This document shows positions 1 through 7,973 of a stretch of DNA of 52,511 nt, piece by piece. The DNA comes from UBA11512 sp964623895 (GTDB lineage Bacteria; Bacillota; Clostridia; Oscillospirales; CAG-272). Location: the NCBI GenBank assembly GCA_964623895.1, contig CAZUWA010000007.1, positions 1 through 52,511 of the forward strand, in the 5' to 3' direction. Position 1 is the first letter of the stretch; each line of letters opens with the position of its first letter. A model generated the notes under the pieces. That model was not told where the DNA came from. It worked only from the letters and a program-made list of their open reading frames with translations, and did not search any database. Position numbers and translations under genes: made by a program.

Positions 1-86
1 CCTTGAAAACTATACAGTTGTCGGCTTTTTTCAAAATAACTGTTTTACGAGCCCCGCCCTGTATGGCGCCACATTCATTTTTATAT

Positions 87-134
87 AAAAGACAGGGTTA
101 TAGAACGCATATGCGTTTTATAACCCTATCTTTT
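87..134. terminator. Near-perfect 24-bp palindrome, probable terminator of the nadE operon
   Basis: AAAAGACAGGGTTATAG pairs with CTATAACCCTGTCTTTT-like sequence (two mismatches) and the centre is GCATATGC, so the two arms almost touch. Read leftward it lies 26 bases past the nadE stop and runs into TCTTTTATAT. It could also stop transcription coming from the left. Nothing else is recognisable in bases 1-86. Confidence 0.6.
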
Positions 135-159
135 ATTCTATCGGAGATAGTGGAAACAA

Positions 160-2061
160 TTAAAGTTTCCACTCATTTTTCCATGCATCGGAAGGCATTC
201 GCCAGTCACTTCTTGGAGAGAGAGATACCGTGCCGACCTTTGGTCCGTCGGGCAGGCAATTGCGTTTAAACTGCATCGAGAAGAAGCGTCGGATGAAAAC
301 TATTAACCACTTTTCGATTGTTTCGGGAGAATAGACACCGTCAAACGCGATCTTGGCTAAGCGGAATATTTTACTCGGTGTATAGCCTCTTCGTACGGTA
401 TAGTATAAAAAGAAATCATGCAGGGCATACGGACCTACCAAATCCTCCGTGACCTGTGCGATCTCTCCATCGCCTGTGGGTGGGAGAAGTTCGGGAGAAA
501 CAGGAGTGTCGAGAATGTCAAGAAGCACCTTTTGAAGTTCTTCAGTTTCAGCGGTTTCCGCTTCATATTTGACAAGGTGGCGCACTAATGTCTTGGGAAC
601 GGAGCAATTAACACCGTACATCGACATGTGATCTCCGTTGAAGGTTGCCCATCCGAGCGCCAGTTCAGAGAGATCTCCTGTTCCAACGACCAAACCATTT
701 ACCTTATTTGCGAGATCCATCAGTACCTGTGTACGCTCGCGTGCCTGGCTGTTCTCGTAGGTAACGTCATGGCATTCGGGATCTTGTCCGATATCCCTGA
801 AGTGCTGTTCTACTGCTTGTCCGATCGGGATCTCAATAAATGTCGCACCCATACATTCGCTGAGAATCTCGGCATTACCGCGTGTCCGTTTGGTTGTGCC
901 GAAGCAAGGCATGGTGACGGCATAAATACCTTTTGGATCAAGATTAGTCAGTTTGAATGCACGCGCGACCACCAACAGGGCAAGGGTGGAGTCTAGTCCC
1001 CCCGATATGCCGAGAACGACAGTTTTTGCGCCGATATGGCGAAGTCTGCGGGCAAGTCCACGTGTCTGAATATCGAGAATTTCTGCACAACGTATTGTGC
1101 GCTCTTCATTATCGTTCGGGACAAAGGGGGCGCTGTCGATTCTGCGGGTCAGCCGTGTCTGCTCGATCTTACAGTCAAAATAAATGGTCGTATATCCTTC
1201 CGCGCTGTCGCATTTTGAAAAACTGTTCTTCTTACGACGCTCATTTTCTAACAGCGTAAGATCGATCTCGGTGCGCATAATACCTGTGGTATATTTTTTT
1301 GATTCTGCCAGCAGATTACCTGCTTCCGTGATCAGTGAATGACCGGAATAGACGACATCTTGACTGGATTCGTTGTCTCCGCAGTTGGCATAAAGATAAG
1401 CGCAGAGCAATTTAGATGATTGTGTTTGCACGAGATTGCGTCGATTGGACGCTTTTCCGATTGTTTCGTCGCTTGCTGAACTGTTGCAAATGATATTTGC
1501 GCCCGCCATGGCGTGAGAAATGGAGGGAGAATTCGGTACCCACAAGTCTTCACAGATCTCCGCTGCAACACGAAACGCCGGGATTTCGGTGTTTTCAAGA
1601 AGGATATCGCTACCGAAAGGGAGTTCAAAGCCGCAATGGCGCACTGTTTCGGCATGTTTGGGAGCAGGGGAGAAATAGCGCGATTCATAGTAAACTGCGT
1701 AATCCGGTAAATTTCTTTTGCCGATGAGGGCAAGGAGCGTGCCGCTCTTGATTACTGCGACACAGTTGTACAGTCTACCTCTGTGGGAGAAGGGATAGCC
1801 GATCATCGTCAAGACATCGGTTTGGGCGGTTGCGTTGATAATGACTTGCAGTTGTATCTCTGCGGCACGGATCAGAGTGTCGCAGAGAAAAAGATCTGCA
1901 CAAGTATAACCTGTCAGACAAAGTTCTGGGAGGCAGAGCAGTTTGATTCCCGCACAGTCTGCTTCCTTGATTATTGAAATGATCTTTTGAGCATTGAAGG
2001 TGCAATCGGCAACCCGAATCTCCGGGCATCCGGTCGCTACCGCGATAAATCCGTCACGCAT
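160..2061 (-). CDS. nadE: Glutamine-dependent NAD+ synthetase
   Basis: This cytosolic enzyme makes NAD+ from nicotinic acid adenine dinucleotide, ATP and glutamine-derived ammonia, the last step of NAD synthesis. The 633-residue length fits the two-domain glutamine-using type. The N-terminal nitrilase-fold glutaminase has the expected triad E46 (PELCLTGY), K115 (GKRNLP) and C170 (EICEDLW). The C-terminal synthetase has the ATP pyrophosphatase loop SGGLDS at 353-358 and a GTGDLSELALGW segment. The ATG is preceded by GAGGAAATAAACA. The gene overlaps the end of the upstream DtxR-like gene by 8 bases, so the two are probably translationally coupled and read from the promoter at 3683-3711. Confidence 0.95.
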   Translation of the reverse strand: MRDGFIAVATGCPEIRVADCTFNAQKIISIIKEADCAGIKLLCLPELCLTGYTCADLFLCDTLIRAAEIQLQVIINATAQTDVLTMIGYPFSHRGRLYNCVAVIKSGTLLALIGKRNLPDYAVYYESRYFSPAPKHAETVRHCGFELPFGSDILLENTEIPAFRVAAEICEDLWVPNSPSISHAMAGANIICNSSASDETIGKASNRRNLVQTQSSKLLCAYLYANCGDNESSQDVVYSGHSLITEAGNLLAESKKYTTGIMRTEIDLTLLENERRKKNSFSKCDSAEGYTTIYFDCKIEQTRLTRRIDSAPFVPNDNEERTIRCAEILDIQTRGLARRLRHIGAKTVVLGISGGLDSTLALLVVARAFKLTNLDPKGIYAVTMPCFGTTKRTRGNAEILSECMGATFIEIPIGQAVEQHFRDIGQDPECHDVTYENSQARERTQVLMDLANKVNGLVVGTGDLSELALGWATFNGDHMSMYGVNCSVPKTLVRHLVKYEAETAETEELQKVLLDILDTPVSPELLPPTGDGEIAQVTEDLVGPYALHDFFLYYTVRRGYTPSKIFRLAKIAFDGVYSPETIEKWLIVFIRRFFSMQFKRNCLPDGPKVGTVSLSPRSDWRMPSDAWKNEWKL

Positions 2062-2440
2062 TGTTTATTTCCTCTTGTTTTTCTTTACGGTGTTTTTTGA
2101 TTGCTTCAAAGGTGATATCACTGATGACATGCTCGATTTTACAGGCATCTTCTGTCGCGATATCATCAGGAACACCCAGTTGGCGGAACAGTTCGCTTAA
2201 AACAGTGTGCCGCTCGTAAGTCTTTTCGGCGATGGCTCTGCCGCTTTCGGTGAGAAGCAACGATCCATCCTTTCGCATTTCGAGGTATCCCGCTTTTTTC
2301 AAAATGCCCACTGCGCGGCTGATGCTGGGCTTGGAGTAGCCAAGTTCATCGCAAACATCGATGGAATGTACTGAAGAAAGTTTTTGGCTTAAAAGGTAGA
2401 TGGTTTCAAGATACATCTCCCCGGATTCCTGTAAATACAC
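2054..2440 (-). CDS. DtxR/IdeR-type metal-dependent repressor, short form
   Basis: A 128-residue winged-helix repressor of the DtxR/MntR family. The GTG at 2440 is chosen as start because GAGGTG lies 6 bases upstream and the protein then begins YLQESGEMYLETIYLL, the standard family N-terminus; an ATG 16 codons further upstream lacks that support. The helix-turn-helix covers about 23-62. Predicted metal ligands are M9, H78, C100, E103 and H104. The Cys at 100 in CKIEH corresponds to the DtxR/IdeR iron site (C102-E105-H106), whereas MntR has Glu there, so an iron-type sensor is inferred. The C-terminal SH3-like domain of long DtxR proteins is absent. It sits between a sugar kinase and nadE. Confidence 0.85.
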   Translation of the reverse strand: MYLQESGEMYLETIYLLSQKLSSVHSIDVCDELGYSKPSISRAVGILKKAGYLEMRKDGSLLLTESGRAIAEKTYERHTVLSELFRQLGVPDDIATEDACKIEHVISDITFEAIKKHRKEKQEEINNA

Positions 2441-2500
2441 GGTATTCACCTCATTTCGCTTGAAAGAAGGGCACTTCTGCCTTGGCAATTGCCCTTTGCT

Positions 2501-3601
2501 TTATTCGTTGTAGTATCGATCTACTATTGCCTGCAGAGCCGGTAATTTGCTGTGGATATCTTGTGCCAGTGTTAATTGTGCTCTGGTACGCATAAGATTG
2601 TGTTCCGGATAAAGAATTTTGAAATATTTATTGCCGGTGATATAGTCGTCAAGAAATCTTGCAGCCAATTCTACGGTAATGCAGAATGCACCGAGAGCAA
2701 GCGTCTTTTCTTCGTTTTCTGTCAGACTGCTACCGACCTCCGGAATGAAACCGGCACAGAAGGCGTTATACTGTATCAAACTGAGTGCGATCTTGCTTAG
2801 TTTCTTTTCATCTTCTGCGGCGGTGGATGCGCCGAAACGAACGGCGTCACCGAAATCGTATGCCAGAAGACCGGGCATGACAGTGTCCAAATCGATTACC
2901 GTGATCGGCGTCTGTGCATCGGGGCAGAAGAGGACATTATTGATTTTGGTATCATTGTGCGTTACGCGCAACGGTAACTCCCCACGGCTCTGCATATCGA
3001 TAAGGGTACATGCTTCATCGCACACTGCTTTGATATAAGACAGCTCATTTCGCACTTCTTTTACACGGTTATAAGGGTCTTTCTCAGCATCCTCAAACAA
3101 TTGCTCCAGTCTTTTTCTTGTATGGTGGAAATCGGGGATAGTCTCGTGCAGAAGTGATGCATCAAAGTCCTGCAGGTCTTTCTGAAACCTGCCGAACGCT
3201 TGACCGGCATACAGCATGATCTCGGGACTGTCACAGATGTCAAAAGTGACAGATTCGAAATAGTTACTGACTCTCCAGAAGCCCTCACTGTTTTCGGTGA
3301 AATAGTAGATATTCCGATCGGCTGTATGATGAAAATGCAAGGCGTCGGCTCCGTTATGTTTGCGACGGATATGCATAGTCACACGATCGATGTTTTCCAT
3401 GACTTCAATGGGTTGCTTGAAAACATAAGTGTTGACTTTTTGAAACAGATAGTTTTTTTTAGAGTCGTCTCTGCGCAGGTAGGTTACTTTATAGGTTTTA
3501 TTGATATTGCCGCTGTTTATTTTTTTGGCAAAAATGACTGTTCCGGTTAAGCCGAATGCATCCCCGATTGTTTGAAAGTCATAATCAAAGTTTCCGTTCA
3601 T
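2501..3601 (-). CDS. NahK-like phosphotransferase (APH-fold sugar kinase)
   Basis: A 366-residue APH/choline-kinase-fold enzyme. The ATG at 3601 has GGAG 10 bases upstream and opens MNGNFDYDFQTIGDAFGL; the longer open frame upstream crosses the promoter and is not used. The N-lobe has the nucleotide-binding turn NSGNINKTYKV (29-39). The catalytic Brenner segment is THNDTKINNVLF, with D217 as likely base, and the metal-binding segment is VIDLDTVMPGLLAYDFGDAVRF (about 235-256). These segments closely match N-acetylhexosamine 1-kinase NahK of bifidobacteria, so anomeric phosphorylation of a HexNAc or similar sugar is the best guess; the substrate is not proven. It is the first gene of the group ending in nadE. 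Confidence 0.75.
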   Translation of the reverse strand: MNGNFDYDFQTIGDAFGLTGTVIFAKKINSGNINKTYKVTYLRRDDSKKNYLFQKVNTYVFKQPIEVMENIDRVTMHIRRKHNGADALHFHHTADRNIYYFTENSEGFWRVSNYFESVTFDICDSPEIMLYAGQAFGRFQKDLQDFDASLLHETIPDFHHTRKRLEQLFEDAEKDPYNRVKEVRNELSYIKAVCDEACTLIDMQSRGELPLRVTHNDTKINNVLFCPDAQTPITVIDLDTVMPGLLAYDFGDAVRFGASTAAEDEKKLSKIALSLIQYNAFCAGFIPEVGSSLTENEEKTLALGAFCITVELAARFLDDYITGNKYFKILYPEHNLMRTRAQLTLAQDIHSKLPALQAIVDRYYNE

Positions 3602-3682
3602 TCGATCAAATCTCCGTTTTCTATAAGTGTTGATGATATAGATCCTTCTTGTGACACTTTCGTTGGCAGGTGACCTATCCTT

Positions 3683-3711
3683 ATTGTACCATGACTGCCG
3701 TAAAAAGTCAA
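3683..3711 (-). promoter_or_regulatory. Promoter for the kinase-DtxR-nadE operon
   Basis: On the minus strand TTGACT (3706-3711), a 17-base spacer and TACAAT (3683-3688). The predicted start lies about 75 bases before the kinase ATG. This separates the three-gene operon from the S1-domain gene just upstream, although read-through remains possible. Confidence 0.6.
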
Positions 3712-3797
3712 TCATTTTTATTACATTTTGGTATAAAAGACGTGAATCACCCGGAAAAGCACCGCCAAGACAGGCGATGCTTAAGGTAAAAATATTG

Positions 3798-4742
3798 CTA
3801 TTCCGAAAATACAGTTTCGACGGTTCTTGCACAAACTGAGGGGGAATAGACCCAGCGTGTCAGATGCATGCAATCTTCCGGCAAAAAATAACGGGGCAGG
3901 GTGGGGGCGGAAAGATCTTTATAGCAGTCGATCAATACCAGCTTGATCTTCATTCGTTCGGGAATGATGTTTTTGATAAAAACTGCCGCACGGCAGCCGA
4001 CAATCGCGCCTTCTTTAATTTCGGCAAGACCGGCAAGGTTGGGCGTCAGTTCGACAAAAATGCCGTAGTCTTCGATGCTTCGTACCGTTCCGGTGACGGT
4101 CTGACCGATCTCAAAAAGAGCGGCGTTTTCTTCCCAGCTTCCTAAAAGCTCTTTGTGGGAAAGATAAATGCGTCCGGTAGCTCTGTCGATCGATCTTACA
4201 ACCGATTGGATGACCGTGCCGACAGGCAACCGTTCCTTGGGGTGGGAAATGCGGGAAACGGAGATGCAATCGATCGACAGAAGGGATATGATACCGCATC
4301 CGATATCGGCAAAACTTCCGAAAGGCTCGTTGTGGGTAATGCGTGCCGGAATGATGTCTCCCGGAATCAGACTGCAAAGATAGCGCCTGACACATTCTTC
4401 TTGCGCCGCTTTTCTGGAAAGAATGGCTATAATATTGCCGTTGATATCTTTTTTTAAACCGAGGATCTTGAAGGATACCGCCTTGCCGACTCTTGAAATG
4501 ATGGCAATGTCTTTTTCCTTTTTGTCGGAAGGGGGAATACAAACCTCTTCCTTTGGCATGATTCCGCGCACCCCTTCTCCGAGCGGTACCGACAACTGCA
4601 TATGATTATTGCAGGAAACGGCAATGCCCTCAAGGATTCGACCTTCTGTCAGGGCGCGTTCCAATCCTTTGATGCTTCCGGTCAACTCTTTGTTTTCATT
4701 GGTATGTAATAACAGTCCCTCCGGCAGAAATTTTGTATTCAT
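3798..4742 (-). CDS. S1-domain RNA-binding protein
   Basis: A 314-residue protein with repeated S1-type OB folds. The clearest is GQTVTGTVRSIEDYGIFVELTPNLAGLAEI at about 215-245, and a weaker repeat lies around residues 127-200 (PARITHNEPFGSFADIG, then VGTVIQSVVRSIDRATGRIYLSHKEL). S1 repeats bind single-stranded RNA in ribosomal protein S1, PNPase and related factors. The protein is shorter than a full ribosomal S1, so it is better called an S1-like protein than RpsA. The start is supported by GGAGGT 7 bases upstream. It is divergent from the metallo-beta-lactamase-fold gene at 4869. Confidence 0.8.
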   Translation of the reverse strand: MNTKFLPEGLLLHTNENKELTGSIKGLERALTEGRILEGIAVSCNNHMQLSVPLGEGVRGIMPKEEVCIPPSDKKEKDIAIISRVGKAVSFKILGLKKDINGNIIAILSRKAAQEECVRRYLCSLIPGDIIPARITHNEPFGSFADIGCGIISLLSIDCISVSRISHPKERLPVGTVIQSVVRSIDRATGRIYLSHKELLGSWEENAALFEIGQTVTGTVRSIEDYGIFVELTPNLAGLAEIKEGAIVGCRAAVFIKNIIPERMKIKLVLIDCYKDLSAPTLPRYFLPEDCMHLTRWVYSPSVCARTVETVFSE

Positions 4743-4811
4743 GTGCTTGTACCTCCGTTTTTTTGATGATGCTATATACTATGTCGATGACAGAACATTC
4801 AGAACTTGTAC

Positions 4812-4840
4812 TTGAAAAAAACACAATTCCGTGGTACAAT
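4812..4840 (+). promoter_or_regulatory. Promoter for the ComEC-like gene
   Basis: TTGAAA (4812-4817), 17-base spacer, TACAAT (4835-4840), about 28 bases before the ATG at 4869. Confidence 0.55.
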
Positions 4841-4868
4841 AATAATAGATTTTACTTTAGGAGTGGTT

Positions 4869-5795
4869 ATGAAATTGAAAAACTATCGATTTACTCCCCA
4901 AAAGCGCCGTGCACTTATTATTTTGATCTTGGTGATCATTGCAGCGGCGCTCTATATTTATTTTTTTCTTCTACCGGAGCTCAAGTGGCTGATGCCCGAT
5001 ACGGACGGATTGGGAGAAGAACAGATGACAGTCTTCTTTTTGGATGTAGGGCAGGCGGATGCCGCATTGATCGAATCTCCCGACGGAACATTTATGATGA
5101 TCGATGCAGGGAAAAACAACGGTGCGGACAAATTGGTTCGGACGCTGTCCTCATACGGTGTGGAAACTATCGAATACTTTGTGATGACTCATCCGGACGA
5201 AGACCATATCGGCGGTGCGGATAGTGTGCTTGAAAACTTTGAAGTCAAAAATATCATTCGTCCGGATTGTGATAACGAAACCGACACATGGCAGGATGTG
5301 CTTGATGCGATTGAAAAAGAGAAAAGTGAAGGCGCAAATGAGATTTTTGCGGAAAGCGGTAAAAGTTATTCCTTTTTTGAAGGATGTGATATCGAGATCC
5401 TTTCTCCCATTCGCATTTATAGCGGAAGCAACAATAACAACAGCGTGGTATTACGCCTAAAATATGATGAAGCGACGTTCCTCTTTACCGGAGATGCCGA
5501 AAAAACGGCAGAAACCGCTATGCTCCACGAAATTCCGCGCGACATGCTGAAGGCGGATGTGTTGAAAGTCGGACATCACGGGTCGTATACTGCGACAAGT
5601 ATCACATTCCTTACGGCAGTAGACCCGGATTATGCTGTGATCTCGGCAGGAAAGGACAATGACTACGGGCATCCGCACGCGGTGGTGCTTGACCGACTGG
5701 AAGCACAGGATGCACAGATCTTTCGCACGGATGAGCAAGGGACGATCACTTTTTACACGGACGGAAAGGAGATCGTCAGCGCGACAATGGGATAG
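4869..5795 (+). CDS. ComEC/Rec2-like metallo-beta-lactamase-fold protein, membrane anchored
   Basis: A 308-residue protein with a basic N-terminus and one transmembrane segment (about 15-35), then an extracytoplasmic metallo-beta-lactamase domain. FFLDVGQADAALI (56-68) and the metal motif THPDEDHIGG (107-116) are the hallmarks of the ComEC C-terminal family; later come GDAEKTAE, LKVGHHGS and SAGKDNDYGHPH. Full ComEC is a large channel that brings single-stranded DNA across the membrane in competence. Here only the hydrolase-like domain with an anchor is present, so the protein belongs to the stand-alone group, often annotated as a possible nuclease or hydrolase. Start chosen on AGGAGTGG. It appears monocistronic, with a hairpin after it. 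Confidence 0.8.
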   Translation: MKLKNYRFTPQKRRALIILILVIIAAALYIYFFLLPELKWLMPDTDGLGEEQMTVFFLDVGQADAALIESPDGTFMMIDAGKNNGADKLVRTLSSYGVETIEYFVMTHPDEDHIGGADSVLENFEVKNIIRPDCDNETDTWQDVLDAIEKEKSEGANEIFAESGKSYSFFEGCDIEILSPIRIYSGSNNNNSVVLRLKYDEATFLFTGDAEKTAETAMLHEIPRDMLKADVLKVGHHGSYTATSITFLTAVDPDYAVISAGKDNDYGHPHAVVLDRLEAQDAQIFRTDEQGTITFYTDGKEIVSATMG

Positions 5796-5800
5796 GTAAG

Positions 5801-5841
5801 AAAGGAGTTGTAAAAGACTTTGTGCTTTTTGCAACTCCTTT
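5801..5841 (+). terminator. Hairpin after the ComEC-like gene
   Basis: AAAGGAGTTG (5801-5810) pairs with CAACTCCTTT (5832-5841), extended inward by AAAAG/CTTTTT. Only a short T-rich stretch follows (TTAATATTT), so termination may be partial. Confidence 0.55.
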
Positions 5842-5911
5842 AATATTTAAAAAGGCGGACGAGTGTTACCTTTTTTAGAACAAACAACTTTCCGTATTAG
5901 CGAATTTTCCC

Positions 5912-5940
5912 TTGATTTTTTCTTTAAACTATGCTATACT
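5912..5940 (+). promoter_or_regulatory. Promoter of uvrB-uvrA
   Basis: TTGATT (5912-5917), 17-base spacer, TATACT (5935-5940). The SOS box follows 15 bases downstream. Confidence 0.65.
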
Positions 5941-5955
5941 ACTTTGACGTGTGAT

Positions 5956-5967
5956 GAACAAATGTTC
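5956..5967 (+). promoter_or_regulatory. LexA (SOS) operator of uvrB-uvrA
   Basis: The palindrome GAAC-AAAT-GTTC matches the core of the Gram-positive LexA/DinR box (CGAAC-N4-GTTCG), with only the outermost bases differing. It sits just downstream of the -10 box and before the uvrB ribosome site, where bound LexA would block transcription until DNA damage. Confidence 0.75.
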
Positions 5968-5983
5968 TTGCAAGGGGTAGACG

Positions 5984-7969
5984 ATGGAAAAATTCAAATT
6001 GGTATCAGATTATACGCCGACGGGAGATCAGCCGGAGGCAATCGAAAAACTGACGGCAGGCGTGCTTGCAGGAATTGACGAGCAGGTCCTTTTGGGTGTT
6101 ACCGGTTCGGGAAAGACCTTTACTATGGCGAATGTTATTGCTAATGTGAACAAACCGACACTGATCCTTGCGCATAACAAAACGCTTGCCGCACAGCTTT
6201 GTGCAGAATTTAGAGAATTTTTTCCGGAAAATGCGGTAGAATACTTCGTGTCATATTATGATTATTATCAGCCGGAGGCGTATATTCCCGGTAAAGATCT
6301 GTATATTGAAAAAGACTCTGCTATCAACGATGAGATCGACAAACTGCGCCATTCTGCCACTTCGTCGCTTTTGGAGCGCAGAGATGTTATCGTAGTTTCT
6401 TCTGTTTCTTGTATCTATACGTTGGGTGATCCGGTCGAATATGCCAATCAGATGCTTGGTTTGCGAGAGGGAATGACTTTTGATCGTGACGAAATGTTGA
6501 AAAAATTGGTCTCTATCCGTTATGAACGTAACGACATTGAGTTCGTGCGTAACAAATTCAGAGTCAGGGGGGATACGGTGGAAGTTTTTCCCTCCGGTTT
6601 TGACAAAATTGCCTACCGTATCGAATTTTTTGGGGATGAGATTGATCGCATTTATGAGATCGAACCATTGTCCGGCAAGATTTTGAGACGAATGAGTTAT
6701 GTTCCGATTTTTCCGGCAACACACTATGTTTCTTCCGATGAAAACAGAGAACGTGCCATCAAGGAGATCTGCAAAGAGATGGAAGAGCGCGTTGCATTTT
6801 ATAAGTCACAAGACCGCTTAATCGAAGCACAGCGCATCGAACAGCGTACCGAATACGATATGGAAATGCTCCGCGAGATCGGTTTTTGTTCGGGCATTGA
6901 GAACTATTCTCGAGTGCTTGCCGGCAGAGAACCCGGTTCGACGCCTTATACGCTTTTAGACTTTTTTCCGAAGGATTTTCTGATGTTTATCGACGAATCA
7001 CATGTCACTGTTCCGCAGGTGCGCGGAATGTCGGGCGGCGATAAGGCAAGAAAGACCAATCTGGTTGAGTACGGTTTCCGCCTTCCGTCTGCTTTTGACA
7101 ATCGACCGCTCTTTTTTGAAGAATTTCAGAAAAAGATCAACCAGGTCATCTATGTTTCGGCGACGCCTGCCGAATATGAATGCAGTCGTGCCGGACAGAT
7201 CGCGGAGCAACTCATCCGTCCTACCGGACTCCTTGATCCGGAGATTGAGGTGCGACCAATTAAGGAACAGATCGATGATGTGATGGGGGAGATCCGCAAT
7301 CGTACTGAAAAGGGACAGCGTGTGTTGGTCACCACTCTGACTACTAAAATGGCAGAAGATCTCACCGAATATTTTGAATCTAATCTCATCAAAGTCAAAT
7401 ATATTCACCATCATGTCGAAACGATGGAGCGTCAGGAGATCATTCGAGATTTACGCTTGGGCGTTTTTGATGTCCTTGTCGGGGTAAATTTGCTTAGAGA
7501 AGGGCTGGATATTCCGGAAGTTTCGCTTGTCGCCATTCTTGATGCCGACAAGCAGGGACTGCTTCGCTCGGAAACGGCACTTATTCAAACGGTGGGAAGA
7601 GCAGCGAGAAATGCGGAGGGTAAGGTTATCATGTATGGTGACAGCCTTACTTCTGCCATGCGTGCCGCCATTGATGAGACCAATCGCCGCCGTCAAAAGC
7701 AGATGGCATACAATGCCAAACACGGAATCGTTCCGAAAACAATTGAAAAATCAATACGTGATCTGATCGATCTTGGCGGTAAGCCGATGACCGAAAAGGG
7801 AAGAGGCGGAAAGAAAAAGCGCGAACAGATGGTGGTGTTGAGCGAATCGGAACGATCAGAGCTTATTACGCAATTGACCAAGGAAATGACGGTCGCGGCG
7901 GAACTGTTGGAGTTCGAGAAAGCTGCGGAATTGCGCGACCGGATTGCAGAATTAAAGAATGTGAATTAA
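5984..7969 (+). CDS. uvrB: Excinuclease ABC subunit B
   Basis: UvrB verifies DNA damage after delivery by UvrA and positions UvrC for dual incision in nucleotide excision repair. The 661-residue length is typical. Helicase motif I GVTGSGKT lies at 38-45, the damage-probing beta-hairpin with YYDYYQPEAYIP near 92-103, and the DEAD-like segment is FIDESHVT. The motif VI region is QTVGRAARNAEGKVIMY. The C-terminal UVR coiled coil that contacts UvrC is present (ELLEFEKAAELRDRI). Translation starts at the ATG after AAGGGG. The uvrA start lies 4 bases after the stop, and both should be induced from the SOS promoter. Confidence 0.97.
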   Translation: MEKFKLVSDYTPTGDQPEAIEKLTAGVLAGIDEQVLLGVTGSGKTFTMANVIANVNKPTLILAHNKTLAAQLCAEFREFFPENAVEYFVSYYDYYQPEAYIPGKDLYIEKDSAINDEIDKLRHSATSSLLERRDVIVVSSVSCIYTLGDPVEYANQMLGLREGMTFDRDEMLKKLVSIRYERNDIEFVRNKFRVRGDTVEVFPSGFDKIAYRIEFFGDEIDRIYEIEPLSGKILRRMSYVPIFPATHYVSSDENRERAIKEICKEMEERVAFYKSQDRLIEAQRIEQRTEYDMEMLREIGFCSGIENYSRVLAGREPGSTPYTLLDFFPKDFLMFIDESHVTVPQVRGMSGGDKARKTNLVEYGFRLPSAFDNRPLFFEEFQKKINQVIYVSATPAEYECSRAGQIAEQLIRPTGLLDPEIEVRPIKEQIDDVMGEIRNRTEKGQRVLVTTLTTKMAEDLTEYFESNLIKVKYIHHHVETMERQEIIRDLRLGVFDVLVGVNLLREGLDIPEVSLVAILDADKQGLLRSETALIQTVGRAARNAEGKVIMYGDSLTSAMRAAIDETNRRRQKQMAYNAKHGIVPKTIEKSIRDLIDLGGKPMTEKGRGGKKKREQMVVLSESERSELITQLTKEMTVAAELLEFEKAAELRDRIAELKNVN

Positions 7970-7973
7970 AAAT

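Noticed and set aside
3..269. 88-codon frame at the left edge
   Set aside because: It crosses the terminator palindrome and the 3' end of nadE; no ribosome site or homology.
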